A stretch of 64,000 nucleotides of DNA from Arthrobacter sp. OV608 (GCA_900110595.1 FOEZ01000020.1:1-64000); one strand, 5' to 3'; shown: positions 43,735 to 53,214, counted from the first letter of the stretch. Numbers and translations: made by a program. The notes: a model not told the origin generated them from the letters alone.

Positions 43735-44797
43735 TGAAACTCGAGAGATGCTCCATGAAACGGCGACGAGCATTTTCGCTGAGGGGCCCCCTGACCTTTG
43801 GGAGGTTTTGCAAAGCGTAGGAATTGATAAGGCCTTGGTGCCTGAGAGTAAGGGCGGTGTCGGCGTAAGCTGGGCAATTGCCTGCGAGCTTTTGGGGATC
43901 GCTGGAAAGCATGCCGCTCCCGTGCCGATGGCCGAGGCCATGATTGGGCATTGGCTCCTGGACATTGCAGGCGTTGAAGGCGCAAAGCTGCCGACAATCG
44001 CCTTTTCTCCGCCTTTGGAACCGGTTCGGCTCAGCCGCTCTGGCAATGAGTGGCACGTCGACGGCGCTCTCGTGCGCGTGCCTTGGGGCAGCTCCTGCAC
44101 GCACGTCGCCTTCATGAGTGAGGGCCCGGCTGCCCAGCTGATCGTAGTTGCCCGCGATTCATCCGGCGTCTCGATTAAAGCCGGGCAGAACTTGGCAGGG
44201 GAGCCTCGGGATGACATGACGCTCGAAAGCGTCGCCCCGCTTGCCGTGGTGCCTGTGCCGTTTGAGTCCAATTCGCTGCTGGCAATCTCTGCAGTCATGC
44301 GTAGTGCACTGATGGCGGGTGCCATCGAACGCGCCTTGGAGCTAACCGTGGATTACGCGAATATGCGGGTCCAATTCGGCCGGCCGATTGGCAAGTTTCA
44401 GGCGGTTCAGCAGAACATTGCCGTACTCGCCACGCAGGCAGCAGCCGCGCGCGCAGCGACCGAAGCCGGCAGCGAGGCGATTGATGACTGGATCCTTGGG
44501 GTGGAGGAGTCACTCATGCGCAGCGTTGCAGTGGCCAGTGCGAAGATCCGTACGGGGGAAGCCGCCGGCGAAGCCGCTGCCATCTCACACCAGGTCTTCG
44601 GCGCGATCGGCTTCACTGAGGAGCATGAACTGCACCGCTTCACGAAACGGCTCTGGTCCTGGCGCGACGAATACGGCAGCGAAGCGGTCTGGGCTGACGT
44701 ACTTGGGGAAAGCATTCTGTGCAATGAATCGGAGAAGACCCTCTGGCGCACCCTTGCGCCGACGAGGAGCAGCCTCGACATAGGAGCGACGCGATGA
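43727..44797 (+). CDS. Acyl-CoA dehydrogenase, small subunit-like
   Basis: A 356-residue acyl-CoA dehydrogenase-fold protein, smaller and more divergent than its neighbour. The C-terminal helical domain is recognisable (YANMRVQFGRPIGKFQAVQQNIAVLAT, then SHQVFGAIGFTEEHELHRFTKRLW), while the N-terminal half is weak and the middle beta domain is degenerate. The ATG overlaps the TetR stop and its own stop overlaps the next ACAD start (ATGA). Tandem pairs of this kind form heterotetramers in actinobacterial steroid side-chain catabolism, where one subunit binds FAD with residues from the other. That arrangement is inferred here. Confidence 0.82.
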   Translation: MDDETREMLHETATSIFAEGPPDLWEVLQSVGIDKALVPESKGGVGVSWAIACELLGIAGKHAAPVPMAEAMIGHWLLDIAGVEGAKLPTIAFSPPLEPVRLSRSGNEWHVDGALVRVPWGSSCTHVAFMSEGPAAQLIVVARDSSGVSIKAGQNLAGEPRDDMTLESVAPLAVVPVPFESNSLLAISAVMRSALMAGAIERALELTVDYANMRVQFGRPIGKFQAVQQNIAVLATQAAAARAATEAGSEAIDDWILGVEESLMRSVAVASAKIRTGEAAGEAAAISHQVFGAIGFTEEHELHRFTKRLWSWRDEYGSEAVWADVLGESILCNESEKTLWRTLAPTRSSLDIGATR

Positions 44798-45939
44798 GCA
44801 ACCTGTCCTTTCCGCGACCGCGGCAGTCGGAGGTCGGCGAGCGTCTGCGAGCGGAAGTACGCGAGTTCCTCGACGATTTTGATTGGCGGGGAGACCCACA
44901 GGCAGCCAGCGTTTTTGGTGGCTACGATCCTGAATTCAGTGAAGCGCTTGGAGCGCGCGGATGGATCGGGATGGGCTTTCCCCAGCGCTATGGCGGTGGC
45001 GGCTACGGCCTCGTGGAACGCTATGTGGTTATGGAGGAACTGCTCGCCGCCCGGGCTCCGATCACAGCACACTCTGTAGCCGACCGGCAGAGCGGCCAAC
45101 TGCTGCTCCGGTTCGGCAGTGAAAGCCAGCGCGAAGAAATCCTGCCACACATCGCCGCCGGCAAGTCCTACTTCTGTATCGGAATGAGCGAGCCGGACTC
45201 CGGGTCGGATTTGGCTTCTGTACGCACCCGCGCCACGAAGGTGGACGGAGGCTGGCTCGTAAACGGGGCGAAGATCTGGACCACGAATGCTCACCGCAGC
45301 CACTATATGATCCTGCTTTGCCGCACCTCGCCGGCAAGCCAGGAGCGCCACGCGGGCCTGAGCCAATTCCTGGTCGACATGAAGACTCCCGGAATCGTGT
45401 GCAGGCAGATCGAAAACATCGCTGGAGGGCAGGAGTTCAATGAAGTGCACCTGCAGGATGCGTTTCTCCCCGACGAGGCGCTCATCGGCGTCGAAGGTGA
45501 TGGATGGAAACAGGTGACGAGTGAGTTGGCGTTTGAACGCAGCGGGCCGGAGCGTTTCCTGTCGCATCTCAGTGTCTTGGAAGAATTCGTTCGTGTATTG
45601 AAGAGTCAACCGTCGGCTGTGGGAGCTAGAGCCCTCGGGCGCTTGGTGGCCCACCTCACCACGCTGCGGCGGATGTCGCGCAGTGTGGCTACTATGATCG
45701 CCGATGGTCAGGATGCCGCACTGCACGCCGCGCTGGTAAAAGACCTGGGCACCTGCTTCGAGCAGGAGATTCCCGAAATCTTGCGGCTCGCGTTGCAAGC
45801 CGAGCCCGATCCCAACGCCTCCGACGCGTATCGGGCTGCCCTGGCTCATGTGGTCTTGAATGCGCCTTCCTCCACGATCCGCGGCGGAACCAAAGAGGTG
45901 CTGCGTGGCATCGTCGCGAAGGGGTTGGGACTGCGGTGA
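44794..45939 (+). CDS. Acyl-CoA dehydrogenase, large subunit-like
   Basis: A 381-residue acyl-CoA dehydrogenase with all three domains. Visible marks are FPQRYGGGGYG, the FAD/substrate-contacting YFCIGMSEPDSGSDLASVRTRA, the beta-domain WLVNGAKIWTTNAH and the C-terminal STIRGGTKEVLRGIVAKGLGL. It introduces an alpha,beta double bond into an acyl-CoA and passes electrons to ETF, which is encoded downstream at 51291-53106. It overlaps the smaller ACAD gene by ATGA. Only the C-terminal half of the partner is typical, so the active sites may be shared between the two. Confidence 0.88.
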   Translation: MSNLSFPRPRQSEVGERLRAEVREFLDDFDWRGDPQAASVFGGYDPEFSEALGARGWIGMGFPQRYGGGGYGLVERYVVMEELLAARAPITAHSVADRQSGQLLLRFGSESQREEILPHIAAGKSYFCIGMSEPDSGSDLASVRTRATKVDGGWLVNGAKIWTTNAHRSHYMILLCRTSPASQERHAGLSQFLVDMKTPGIVCRQIENIAGGQEFNEVHLQDAFLPDEALIGVEGDGWKQVTSELAFERSGPERFLSHLSVLEEFVRVLKSQPSAVGARALGRLVAHLTTLRRMSRSVATMIADGQDAALHAALVKDLGTCFEQEIPEILRLALQAEPDPNASDAYRAALAHVVLNAPSSTIRGGTKEVLRGIVAKGLGLR

Positions 45940-46115
45940 GAGGTGGCCTTGCGACGGGGCCGGGCCTATTCAGCCGCCGCGCTTCTTTCGCTGTCCCATG
46001 CGAAGTAGGTTCCGCCGTCAACCCACTCGATGTCAGATAGACAACAGCTACGCATGACGGCGTCAATGGAATGCCGGGGCACATTCATCGTAGTTAGATT
46101 AGAAGGGCAAAACGA

Positions 46116-46913
46116 ATGTCAATAGAGCTGTCAACGGAGACGGACGAACTTCAACTGCAGCAGAGCGGGCACGTTCTGTGGCTCACCCTTAACCGGCCGC
46201 AGGCATTGAATGCGCTCACCGCGTCCCTGGTGGATGATCTGACCCGGATCATAGTGGACGCCGAGGAAGATCCAGAGGTGCGGGCCATTGTCCTCACTGG
46301 TACGGGTAGGGCTTTCTGTGCGGGCGCGGATCTGAAGGACAGTGCAAAGCGCAGTCCCGAAAGTGGTGCCCGATTTGTAAAGAAAATAGGTGAACTCACA
46401 AATTTGATCGAGGCGTGCACGAAACCTGTGATCGCGGCGATTAACGGTATTGCTATCGCTGGTGGTTTGGAATTGGTGTTGGCCTGCGATGTTGTTATCG
46501 CGGCGGAGTCGGCGGTCCTCGGGGACGCTCATTCGAATTACGCGATGTTCCCAGGGGCGGGCGCAACAGTGCGTTTGCCCCGGAAGATCGGTCTTAACAA
46601 TGCCAAGTACTTGATGTTCACGGGCGATATGCCCGCGGCCCGCGAGTGGCTGGCGATGGGCCTGGTGAGCCAAGTGGTCCCGGACGACGGCCTCAACGAC
46701 GCGGTGTCGGCTCTGGCCAGCAAGCTCGCCGCTAAGAGCCCCGTGGGGTTGGCAAAAATGAAGCAGGCCCTGAATGACTCATTGGATCAGCCCGCACACA
46801 TCGGACTGCGTTACGAACGTGCGTTGGTAAACCTATATAGCCACTCTGCCGACCGTGTCGAGGGGCTGGCTGCCTTCCGGGAAAAACGCCCACCGCGCTT
46901 CCAGGGCAAATAG
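46116..46913 (+). CDS. Enoyl-CoA hydratase/isomerase family protein
   Basis: A 265-residue crotonase-fold enzyme. The oxyanion-hole motifs are FCAGADLKDSAK near residue 67 and INGIAIAGGLELVLACDVVIA near 108. The acidic catalytic position following HSNYAMFPGAGATVRLPRKIG carries neutral residues, so isomerase or other crotonase chemistry is as likely as simple hydration. It is the first gene after a 175-base gap behind the ACAD pair and is followed by the CoA transferase after 63 bases. It likely acts on the same CoA ester pathway. Confidence 0.87.
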   Translation: MSIELSTETDELQLQQSGHVLWLTLNRPQALNALTASLVDDLTRIIVDAEEDPEVRAIVLTGTGRAFCAGADLKDSAKRSPESGARFVKKIGELTNLIEACTKPVIAAINGIAIAGGLELVLACDVVIAAESAVLGDAHSNYAMFPGAGATVRLPRKIGLNNAKYLMFTGDMPAAREWLAMGLVSQVVPDDGLNDAVSALASKLAAKSPVGLAKMKQALNDSLDQPAHIGLRYERALVNLYSHSADRVEGLAAFREKRPPRFQGK

Positions 46914-46976
46914 TCGGTGATACGTCCCGGGCCGTGCCCCATCACATGCGTAATGATGATTTGAGGAATTAGATCT

Positions 46977-48176
46977 ATGGAAAAAATCGACAAAGGACCA
47001 TTGTCAGGCATACGAGTAATTGATGTGGGCACCATGGTCGCCGGGCCGGTCGCTGCAACCCTGATGGCCGATTTCGGCGCTGAGGTGATCAAGGTCGAGC
47101 AACCGGGCAAGGGCGACACTTTGCGTCATATCGGCCCTACCTTGGGCGAGGGTGAGAGCTTGTGGTGGAACGTCGAAGGGCGCAACAAGAAATCGATCAC
47201 ACTCGATTTACGTCAGCCTGAGGGGCAAAGGATCCTGAAGGAGTTAGTGAAGAGCGCCGATGTCTTGGTGGAGAATTTTCGTCCCGGAACTTTGGAACGC
47301 TGGAACCTTGCCTGGAAGGATTTAGAGCAGGTGAACCCTGGGCTGGTGATGCTCAGCGTCTCCGGGTATGGACAAACCGGCCCCTACGCGCCCCGAGCAG
47401 GTTATGACCGGATGGGCCTGGCGCTGGGCGGGGTGTTGAACGCCACGGGATACCCTGACCGGGCTCCGGTGAAGGTCGGCGTTGCCATTGCTGACTATCA
47501 GACGGCGGTCCTTGCAGCCTTCGGGACCATGGTGGCTCTCTACAACAGGGACGTCAGTGGCGGCAAGGGTCAGCAGATCGACCTTTCGCTGTATGAAACG
47601 GTCTTCCGATTTACTGATGTCATGGTGACCGCGTACGAGAAGTTCGGCCAGACACGGGAGCGCACGGGGAACCTGCATTTCGCGGCAGCGCCGGGGGACC
47701 ACTTCGAAACGATCGATGGGCGCCATATTGTCCTGACGGTATCCTCGGACCGTATGTTCCGCCGCCTGTGCGAAGCAATACCGGAACTGGTCGGTGATGA
47801 GCGATTCGCCACGCATGCGGATCGCATCGCCAATATCGAGGAGATAAATCGACTCGTTGGTGTGTGGATCAAGTCTTTGCCGGTTCCGGAACTGTGCCGA
47901 ATCCTCGATGATAAGGGCCTAGCCTACTCCCTCATTTACTCTATCGAGGATATCGTTGCCGACCCCCAGTACCTGGCGAGGGGCACTATTGCCACTGTGG
48001 AGAATCCAAGGGTCGGTCCGCTGAAAATGCCGGCACCGCAGCCCAGGTTCAGTGGGACCCCGGCGCCTATGATGCGGCCAGCACCTGGGCTGGGCTTCGA
48101 CACGGACGAGGTTTTGGGCGAATTGGGACTCTCTGCCGACCAGATCGCGGGACTGCGAAAAGCAGGCACCGTCTAA
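46977..48176 (+). CDS. CaiB/BaiF family (class III) CoA transferase
   Basis: A 399-residue class III CoA transferase with the N-terminal signature GPLSGIRVIDVGTMVAGPVAATLMADFGAEVIKVEQPGKGD and LVENFRPGTLERWNL. The catalytic Asp is in AGYDRMGLALGG near residue 143. It moves CoA from a donor thioester to the pathway acid without ATP use. Full length, with the C-terminal GLGFDTDEVLGELGLS typical of the family. It provides the entry activation for this cluster, which has no AMP-forming ligase of its own. The acid is unknown; bile acid, carnitine or terpenoid acids are handled by relatives. Confidence 0.88.
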   Translation: MEKIDKGPLSGIRVIDVGTMVAGPVAATLMADFGAEVIKVEQPGKGDTLRHIGPTLGEGESLWWNVEGRNKKSITLDLRQPEGQRILKELVKSADVLVENFRPGTLERWNLAWKDLEQVNPGLVMLSVSGYGQTGPYAPRAGYDRMGLALGGVLNATGYPDRAPVKVGVAIADYQTAVLAAFGTMVALYNRDVSGGKGQQIDLSLYETVFRFTDVMVTAYEKFGQTRERTGNLHFAAAPGDHFETIDGRHIVLTVSSDRMFRRLCEAIPELVGDERFATHADRIANIEEINRLVGVWIKSLPVPELCRILDDKGLAYSLIYSIEDIVADPQYLARGTIATVENPRVGPLKMPAPQPRFSGTPAPMMRPAPGLGFDTDEVLGELGLSADQIAGLRKAGTV

Positions 48177-48343
48177 GCTCCGCAAACCCCCGATATGACG
48201 AATATTGGAAAAAGACTACAACTGAAGTGGCAGACGGGCCGGTTTCGGAGAGGTGCCGGCCAGTTTCTCCAGCTTCACCTGAACGCCGATAAAGGCGATC
48301 AGGATGAGTTACTGAAAATCTATACGGTGCTAGGAGAATTGCG

Positions 48344-49069
48344 TTGATATCATCACGCGTCACGGCCGAAGTGCGGGACCCAGCCAGTGTTGAAGCCGCC
48401 ATCGAGAGCCGCTTTTCGTGCCGGGCATTCCTTCCGGACAAGGCCGTTGCCCGAAGCGACATCCAGGAAATACTCCGCGTCGCCAGTCAAGCCGCATCCG
48501 GCACGAATACGCAACCTTGGAAGGTGTACGTGCTGCAGGGCCATGCACGGGACAACCTCGTGAACCAGGTATGCGCGGTGGACGACGCCGTCTACTCTGA
48601 TCCAGGACTGGCGGAAAAGCACCGCGAGAAGGTCGACTACTACCCGGCGGAATGGGTCTCACCGTATATCGACCGGCGGCGTCAGAACGGCTGGAGTTTG
48701 TATGGCCTTCTCGGCATCGGCAGGGGAGAGAAGGACAAGATGCACGCACAGCTCCAGCGTAACTACCGCTTCTTCGACGCCCCGGTGGGGTTGATCTTTA
48801 CGGTCGATAGGGTCATGGGGCGAGGATCACTCATCGATTACGGGATGTTCTTGCAGAACATCATGCTCATGGCCAGAGCGCGGGGACTGCATACTTGCCC
48901 TCAAGCGGCATGGAATTACTATGCGAAGACAATTATGCCGATCATCGGCGCTGGCGCCGACGAAACGCTGGTTTGCGGGATGTCCCTTGGCTACGCCGAC
49001 GAGTCAGCGCCGGTGAACACCCTTGTTACCCCGCGGGAAACAGTGGACAGTTTCACGCAGTGGGTCTGA
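48344..49069 (+). CDS. Nitroreductase-family protein
   Basis: A 241-residue FMN-dependent nitroreductase-fold enzyme. The N-terminal FMN-binding RFSCRAFLPDKAV and ASGTNTQPWKVYVL, and the closing GADETLVCGMSLGYAD, are family marks. TTG at 48344 is the start, with GGAG about 8 bases upstream. Members reduce nitro groups, quinones or enones, and some act in vitamin B12 or aromatic pathways. In a beta-oxidation cluster it may reduce an unsaturated ring or acyl group. It is separated from the CoA transferase by 167 bases. Confidence 0.82.
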   Translation: MISSRVTAEVRDPASVEAAIESRFSCRAFLPDKAVARSDIQEILRVASQAASGTNTQPWKVYVLQGHARDNLVNQVCAVDDAVYSDPGLAEKHREKVDYYPAEWVSPYIDRRRQNGWSLYGLLGIGRGEKDKMHAQLQRNYRFFDAPVGLIFTVDRVMGRGSLIDYGMFLQNIMLMARARGLHTCPQAAWNYYAKTIMPIIGAGADETLVCGMSLGYADESAPVNTLVTPRETVDSFTQWV

Positions 49070-49090
49070 ACTCCGCATCTTGACCCCTGA

Positions 49091-49106
49091 CCTCTCTTGG
49101 GAGAGG
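49091..49106 (+). terminator. Weak candidate terminator hairpin
   Basis: CCTCTC, loop TTGG, GAGAGG lies 21 bases after the nitroreductase stop. The tail is only moderately T-rich, so it could be a partial terminator. Confidence 0.3.
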
Positions 49107-49191
49107 GGCCTTCCCTCGTGACAAGGTGCCCCTCACGTTTGCCTTCATAGTCACACCAGCATTTATCTAAAGAGCAACGGAGAACAAAATC

Positions 49192-50364
49192 GTGGAGAGA
49201 ATCATCGTCCTGGACGGTGCGCGCACCCCCACCGGCAGTTTCGGCGGCATTTTCAAGGATGTCCCTGGCCACGTGCTGGGGGCGACGGCCAGCAAAGCAG
49301 CCTTGGAGCGGTCCGGTGTCACCGGTGACGACATCGCCGAAGTCGTCATGGGTTGCATCGGTCAAGTGGGGGCCGATGCGTACAATGCCCGGCGGGTCGC
49401 CGTGACGGCAGGATTGCCGACACGGGTTCCGGCCTTCAACGTCAACCGGCTCTGTGGCTCGGGCCTGCAGGCCATCTGGTCGGCAGCCATGGAAATGCAG
49501 TGGAACCAGCTTGACTTCAGCTTGGCTGGCGGCAACGAATCCATGACGCGGATGCCGTACTACGACTTTGGCGCGCGCCAGGGCTACCGTCTTGGCGACC
49601 GATCGCTTAGCGACGGTACTCTCATGATGCTCACCGACCCCCTGCACGGCATCCACATGGGTGTTACCGCCGAGAATGTAGCCAGAAAATACAATGTTTC
49701 GCGCATGGAACAGGATGAGTTCGCTGTCGAATCTCAACGCCGCGCCGCTGCGCCCGAAGCCCAGGAGGCGTTCGCTGAGGAAATTACGCCAGTCAATGTC
49801 GCAGGTCGCAAGCCTTTCACAGCTGAGAAGGATGAGCACCCCAAGCCTGAGACAAGCATGGAGACCTTGGCGCGACTGCGTCCGGCCTTTGCCACTGGGG
49901 GGACCGTCACGGCCGGCAATGCATCGGGCATAAACGACGGCGCCGCCGCTGTCGTCCTGGCTCGCGAGTCTGCGGCCGCGGAGCGTGGCCTGAAGGGCTT
50001 GGTCAGTCTTGAGGCCGTTGCCACGGCTGCCATGGAACCCGAACTCATGGGCTACGCACCTACGCTGGCGCTGAGGTCCTTGTTCAATAAGACCGGCACC
50101 ACCCCTAAGGATATCGGTTCGATTGAACTGAACGAGGCCTTCGCCTCACAGGCCGTCGCTGTCATCCGGGATGCCGACCTCGACCCGGCCCAGGTCAATC
50201 CCTACGGCGGAGCTATTGCCCTAGGCCATCCAGTCGGTGCCACCGGGGCGATCCTGACGCTACGTCTTGCCAAGGACATGGCACGCCGGGACCTGGAACT
50301 GGGAATCGTCACCATGTGCATCGGCGGCGGACAGGCACTAGCAGCACTCTTCCGGAGGATCTGA
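49192..50364 (+). CDS. Thiolase (acetyl-CoA acetyltransferase family)
   Basis: A 390-residue biosynthetic/degradative thiolase. The acyl-accepting Cys88 lies in VNRLCGSGLQ, and the C-terminal GGAIALGHPVGATGA (His) and MCIGGGQ (second Cys) are intact, so it should cleave a 3-oxoacyl-CoA with CoA to give acetyl-CoA. GTG at 49192 is the start. Its stop overlaps the next ATG by one base (TGATG), coupling it to the following enoyl-CoA hydratase. It is one of two different thiolases in this cluster. Confidence 0.91.
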   Translation: MERIIVLDGARTPTGSFGGIFKDVPGHVLGATASKAALERSGVTGDDIAEVVMGCIGQVGADAYNARRVAVTAGLPTRVPAFNVNRLCGSGLQAIWSAAMEMQWNQLDFSLAGGNESMTRMPYYDFGARQGYRLGDRSLSDGTLMMLTDPLHGIHMGVTAENVARKYNVSRMEQDEFAVESQRRAAAPEAQEAFAEEITPVNVAGRKPFTAEKDEHPKPETSMETLARLRPAFATGGTVTAGNASGINDGAAAVVLARESAAAERGLKGLVSLEAVATAAMEPELMGYAPTLALRSLFNKTGTTPKDIGSIELNEAFASQAVAVIRDADLDPAQVNPYGGAIALGHPVGATGAILTLRLAKDMARRDLELGIVTMCIGGGQALAALFRRI

Positions 50365-51116
50365 TGCCGAAGCCAGTAACTTTAACTATTGCCGGCGGCA
50401 TCGGGCACCTGCAGCTCAACCGCCCTGAGGCAGCCAACACGATAAATATGCCGTTGGCCGTGGCCCTCGAAGAGGCGGTCAGCCGCGTGGCGGAGGACGA
50501 CGCGGTCAAGGCGGTCCTGCTGACCGGAAACGGCAAGCGGTTCTGTGCTGGTGGAGACATTTCCGCGTTCGCGGAGTCCTTAGACAAAGGTCCATTCCTG
50601 ACTGAGCTGGCAACCACAATTGATGGGGCTGTGCAGGCTCTGGAATCACTGCAGAAGCCTGTGGTGGCGGCCGTGCACGGGGCCGTTGCCGGTGGTGGGC
50701 TTGGCATCATGCTGGCCGCCGACGTCATCATCGCAGCGGACGGTACGAGCTTTGTTTTTGCCTACCCCGCCATTGGCCTGACTCCCGACTGTGGCACCTC
50801 TGCCAGCTTGCCCCGGGCCATGGGGCTACACCGCGCACTGGCCTTTGCCCTGTCCGGACGGCCATTGAACACCAGTCAAGCGCTAGATCAGGGACTTGTT
50901 ACAGAAGTCGCCGTCGACCCAATGGCCCGCGCTCAGGAGGTGGCCGCAGCTTGGGTGGCGGGTGCGCCCGGTGCGCTCGGCGATGTCCGAAGGCTCCTGC
51001 GCCAGGGCCCCGGTCTTTCGCGCGAGGAGGCAGGCACACGCGAGGCTGCGACCATCGGTGGGCGCATGGCCACCGACGAGGCTCAACTCCTCATTCCGGC
51101 ATTCCTTAGTCGTTGA
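50364..51116 (+). CDS. Enoyl-CoA hydratase family protein
   Basis: A 250-residue crotonase-fold enzyme with LNRPEAANTINMP, the oxyanion-hole motif FCAGGDISAFAES near residue 66 and VHGAVAGGGLGIMLAADVIIA near 110. The start at 50364 has GGAGG 7 bases upstream, inside the thiolase stop. The catalytic Glu position near IGLTPDCGTSASLPR carries Asp/Cys, so as with its relatives the exact chemistry (hydration, isomerisation or hydrolysis) is not fixed by sequence. It is the last gene before site B and etfBA. Confidence 0.87.
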   Translation: MPKPVTLTIAGGIGHLQLNRPEAANTINMPLAVALEEAVSRVAEDDAVKAVLLTGNGKRFCAGGDISAFAESLDKGPFLTELATTIDGAVQALESLQKPVVAAVHGAVAGGGLGIMLAADVIIAADGTSFVFAYPAIGLTPDCGTSASLPRAMGLHRALAFALSGRPLNTSQALDQGLVTEVAVDPMARAQEVAAAWVAGAPGALGDVRRLLRQGPGLSREEAGTREAATIGGRMATDEAQLLIPAFLSR

Positions 51117-51201
51117 CCCGTGGGCACTGCCGTGCTTTCTGAACGGGCAAAAGATCGCTCTTTCGGCCAGCCGTACGTTTAGTCGAGGGGCGACAACAAA
51201 A

Positions 51202-51218
51202 TAGTTGTCGAGCAACTA
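51202..51218. promoter_or_regulatory. Dyad operator site B (TAGTTGTCGAGCAACTA)
   Basis: A 17-base dyad with perfect 6-base arms TAGTTG/CAACTA, 73 bases before etfB. A possible -10 TAGTAT overlaps its right end (51217-51222). It resembles site A (13 of 17) and, in reverse complement, site F at 57136 (13 of 17). Confidence 0.6.
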
Positions 51219-51290
51219 GTATTCTTCGCTGATTCCCCGTAAATTGGAACATGAAAAGCGGAAGCGTTGGCCCCCCGAGGAGGGTTCTCC

Positions 51291-52064
51291 ATGAAAGTTG
51301 TTGTGTTGGCCAAGCAGGTTCCGGACACGTGGTCTGATCGTAAGATCGACTTGCGATCCGGAATGCTGGACCGCGGTGCGTCTGAGCCGGTGCCGGACGA
51401 GATTAATGAACGGGCTCTTGAGAACGCCCTTCAGCTGAAGGATTTGCGCAAAGATACCGAAGTCGTCGTGGTCGCGATGGGGCCGGAGGACGCAGGGAAG
51501 ACCCTCCGGAAGCTGTTGTCGATGGGCGCGGATTCCGCAGTTTTGGTCTCGGATGAGTCCTTGGCAGGTTCCGATATGGTGCAGACAGCGCGGGTGCTGG
51601 CTGCCGCCATCGGAAAGCTTGGAGGCGTCGATCTGGTCGTTGCCGGCAATGCGGCCACGGACGGGCGAGGAGGAATGGTCCCAGCAATGGTGGCCGAGAT
51701 CCTGGGGTGGCCGGTAGTTCCGGGGTTGGATGAGCTCCTCATCGGGCCGGATGCCGTGTCGGGTTGGGCCCAGGTGGACGGCGGCGCTTTGCGATTGTCA
51801 TCGCCTTTGCCAGCAGTAGTATCGGTCACTGAGAAGTCCGCTGATGCTCGGTTTCCAAATTTCAAGGGGATTATGGCGGCGAAGAAGAAGCCGTTGGCCA
51901 GCTGGTCGCTCGTTGATCTGGGGATCGCGGCCACTCCGGAAGTTGCATCGGTGATGGTCTCGGCTTCGGCCCGCCCTGCCAAGCAGGCCGGACCGAAGGT
52001 TGTTGACGACGGTACCGCGGCAACGCAGCTGGCTGAGTTTCTTGCGGCGAACCGCCTCATCTGA
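51291..52064 (+). CDS. etfB: Electron transfer flavoprotein beta subunit
   Basis: A 257-residue EtfB/FixA. It begins with the typical KVVVLAKQVPDT and contains the signature AAKKKPLASWSLVDLG near residue 200 together with the AMP-binding domain. With EtfA it accepts electrons from acyl-CoA dehydrogenases in the cytoplasm. GGAGGGTTCTCC precedes the ATG at 51291, which is chosen over an upstream in-frame ATG. It is headed by site B and is followed by etfA after 52 bases and then a membrane cytochrome b. An ETF gene pair tied to one catabolic cluster suggests a dedicated electron outlet. Confidence 0.92.
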   Translation: MKVVVLAKQVPDTWSDRKIDLRSGMLDRGASEPVPDEINERALENALQLKDLRKDTEVVVVAMGPEDAGKTLRKLLSMGADSAVLVSDESLAGSDMVQTARVLAAAIGKLGGVDLVVAGNAATDGRGGMVPAMVAEILGWPVVPGLDELLIGPDAVSGWAQVDGGALRLSSPLPAVVSVTEKSADARFPNFKGIMAAKKKPLASWSLVDLGIAATPEVASVMVSASARPAKQAGPKVVDDGTAATQLAEFLAANRLI

Positions 52065-52116
52065 ACACGGGCAAATCCCTCTTGATACTGAAGTTATACA
52101 GCTGAAGGAAGACACC

Positions 52117-53106
52117 ATGGCATACACGGGAAACGTTTTGGTCCTGATTGAGACGACCCGAGAGGGGTCGCCGAAGTCCACTGCAGCTGGCCTGCTTAGG
52201 CTGGCTGCCGAGCTCGGCAAGCCCGTAGCGGTGGCGGTTACCGCCCCAGGCCGGTCGGGGGGCTTAGCCGCTGACTTGGGGGCCTTGGGTGCGGCCAACG
52301 TGTACCTGGCCGAATCGGAGAGCGCCCCCACCGAGTTGGGGTCCGCGCAGGTCGGTGCCATGGCAGACGCGGTAAAGACTTACCGGGCCGGCCTGGTGCT
52401 GATGCCGGCGACGAACGATTCAAACGCTGTGGCGGGCAGGCTCGCAATCGTGTCTGGCGGTTCCGTAGCCGCTGATGCGGTCGCGGTTCGCTTTGACGAG
52501 GAGAGCCAGGAGATCATTGCTTCCCATTCAGTGTTCGGCGGCGACTTTACGACGGAGTCGACGGTGGAAGGGGGCCTGATGGTGGTCACGGTGCGTCCGG
52601 GTTCCATTGAGGGCGGGGCCGAGGCCGTTGCATCCCCTGAGGTTACGACCGCGCACATTGCAACACCGACGGCGAGCGGGGCCAGGATCGATGAGGTTAC
52701 CGAGGCTGCGGCGAAAGCAGGCAGACCCGTGTTGCGAGGGGCGAAGATTGTCGTCTCTGGCGGACGCGGCGTTGGTTCGAAGGAGGCGTTTAGCGTGGTG
52801 GAGGAACTTGCCGACGTGTTGGGCGCCGCGGTGGGTGCCTCGCGTGCTGCCGTTGATGCCGGGTACGTGCCTCAGTCCCACCAGGTGGGTCAGACCGGCG
52901 TGACGGTGACTCCGGAACTCTATGTGGCACTGGGAATCTCCGGGGCGATCCAGCACCGGGCAGGGATGCAGACTTCTAAAACGATCGTTGCTATCAACAA
53001 GGACGAGGATGCACCGATCTTCGACGTCGCCGATTACGGCATCGTCGGGGACGTGTTCACAGTGGTCCCACAGCTGATCGAAGAGATCAACAAGCGACGC
53101 AGCTGA
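52117..53106 (+). CDS. etfA: Electron transfer flavoprotein alpha subunit
   Basis: A 329-residue EtfA/FixB. The C-terminal FAD domain is clear, with GGRGVGSKEAF, GASRAAVDAGYVPQSHQVGQTG and LYVALGISGAIQHRAGMQTSKTIVAINKDEDAPIFDVADYGIVGD. It carries the redox FAD of the heterodimer. The ATG at 52117 begins directly at the conserved N-terminus and follows GAAGGAAGAC. It is co-transcribed with etfB and probably with the downstream cytochrome gene 108 bases later. Confidence 0.93.
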   Translation: MAYTGNVLVLIETTREGSPKSTAAGLLRLAAELGKPVAVAVTAPGRSGGLAADLGALGAANVYLAESESAPTELGSAQVGAMADAVKTYRAGLVLMPATNDSNAVAGRLAIVSGGSVAADAVAVRFDEESQEIIASHSVFGGDFTTESTVEGGLMVVTVRPGSIEGGAEAVASPEVTTAHIATPTASGARIDEVTEAAAKAGRPVLRGAKIVVSGGRGVGSKEAFSVVEELADVLGAAVGASRAAVDAGYVPQSHQVGQTGVTVTPELYVALGISGAIQHRAGMQTSKTIVAINKDEDAPIFDVADYGIVGDVFTVVPQLIEEINKRRS

Positions 53107-53214
53107 CCAATGCCGGCAGTCCGCTACCCACCCAGGACCATGCTCAGTAGTGCCGACGGAGGCCTTCCCACCGTATGAACCCGAAGTTGATATACAGATA
53201 AAGGACCGAGATCT

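Noticed and set aside
42027..45849. Two long antisense frames (381 and 480 codons) opposite the hydratase/TetR and acyl-CoA dehydrogenase genes
   Set aside because: Both run opposite strongly conserved enzymes and carry no family motif; they arise from third-position GC bias.
53189..53205. A seventh TTG-N5-CA site before the cytochrome b gene
   Set aside because: Only the bare core matches (TTGATATACA); the arms do not, so it is not counted with sites A-F.
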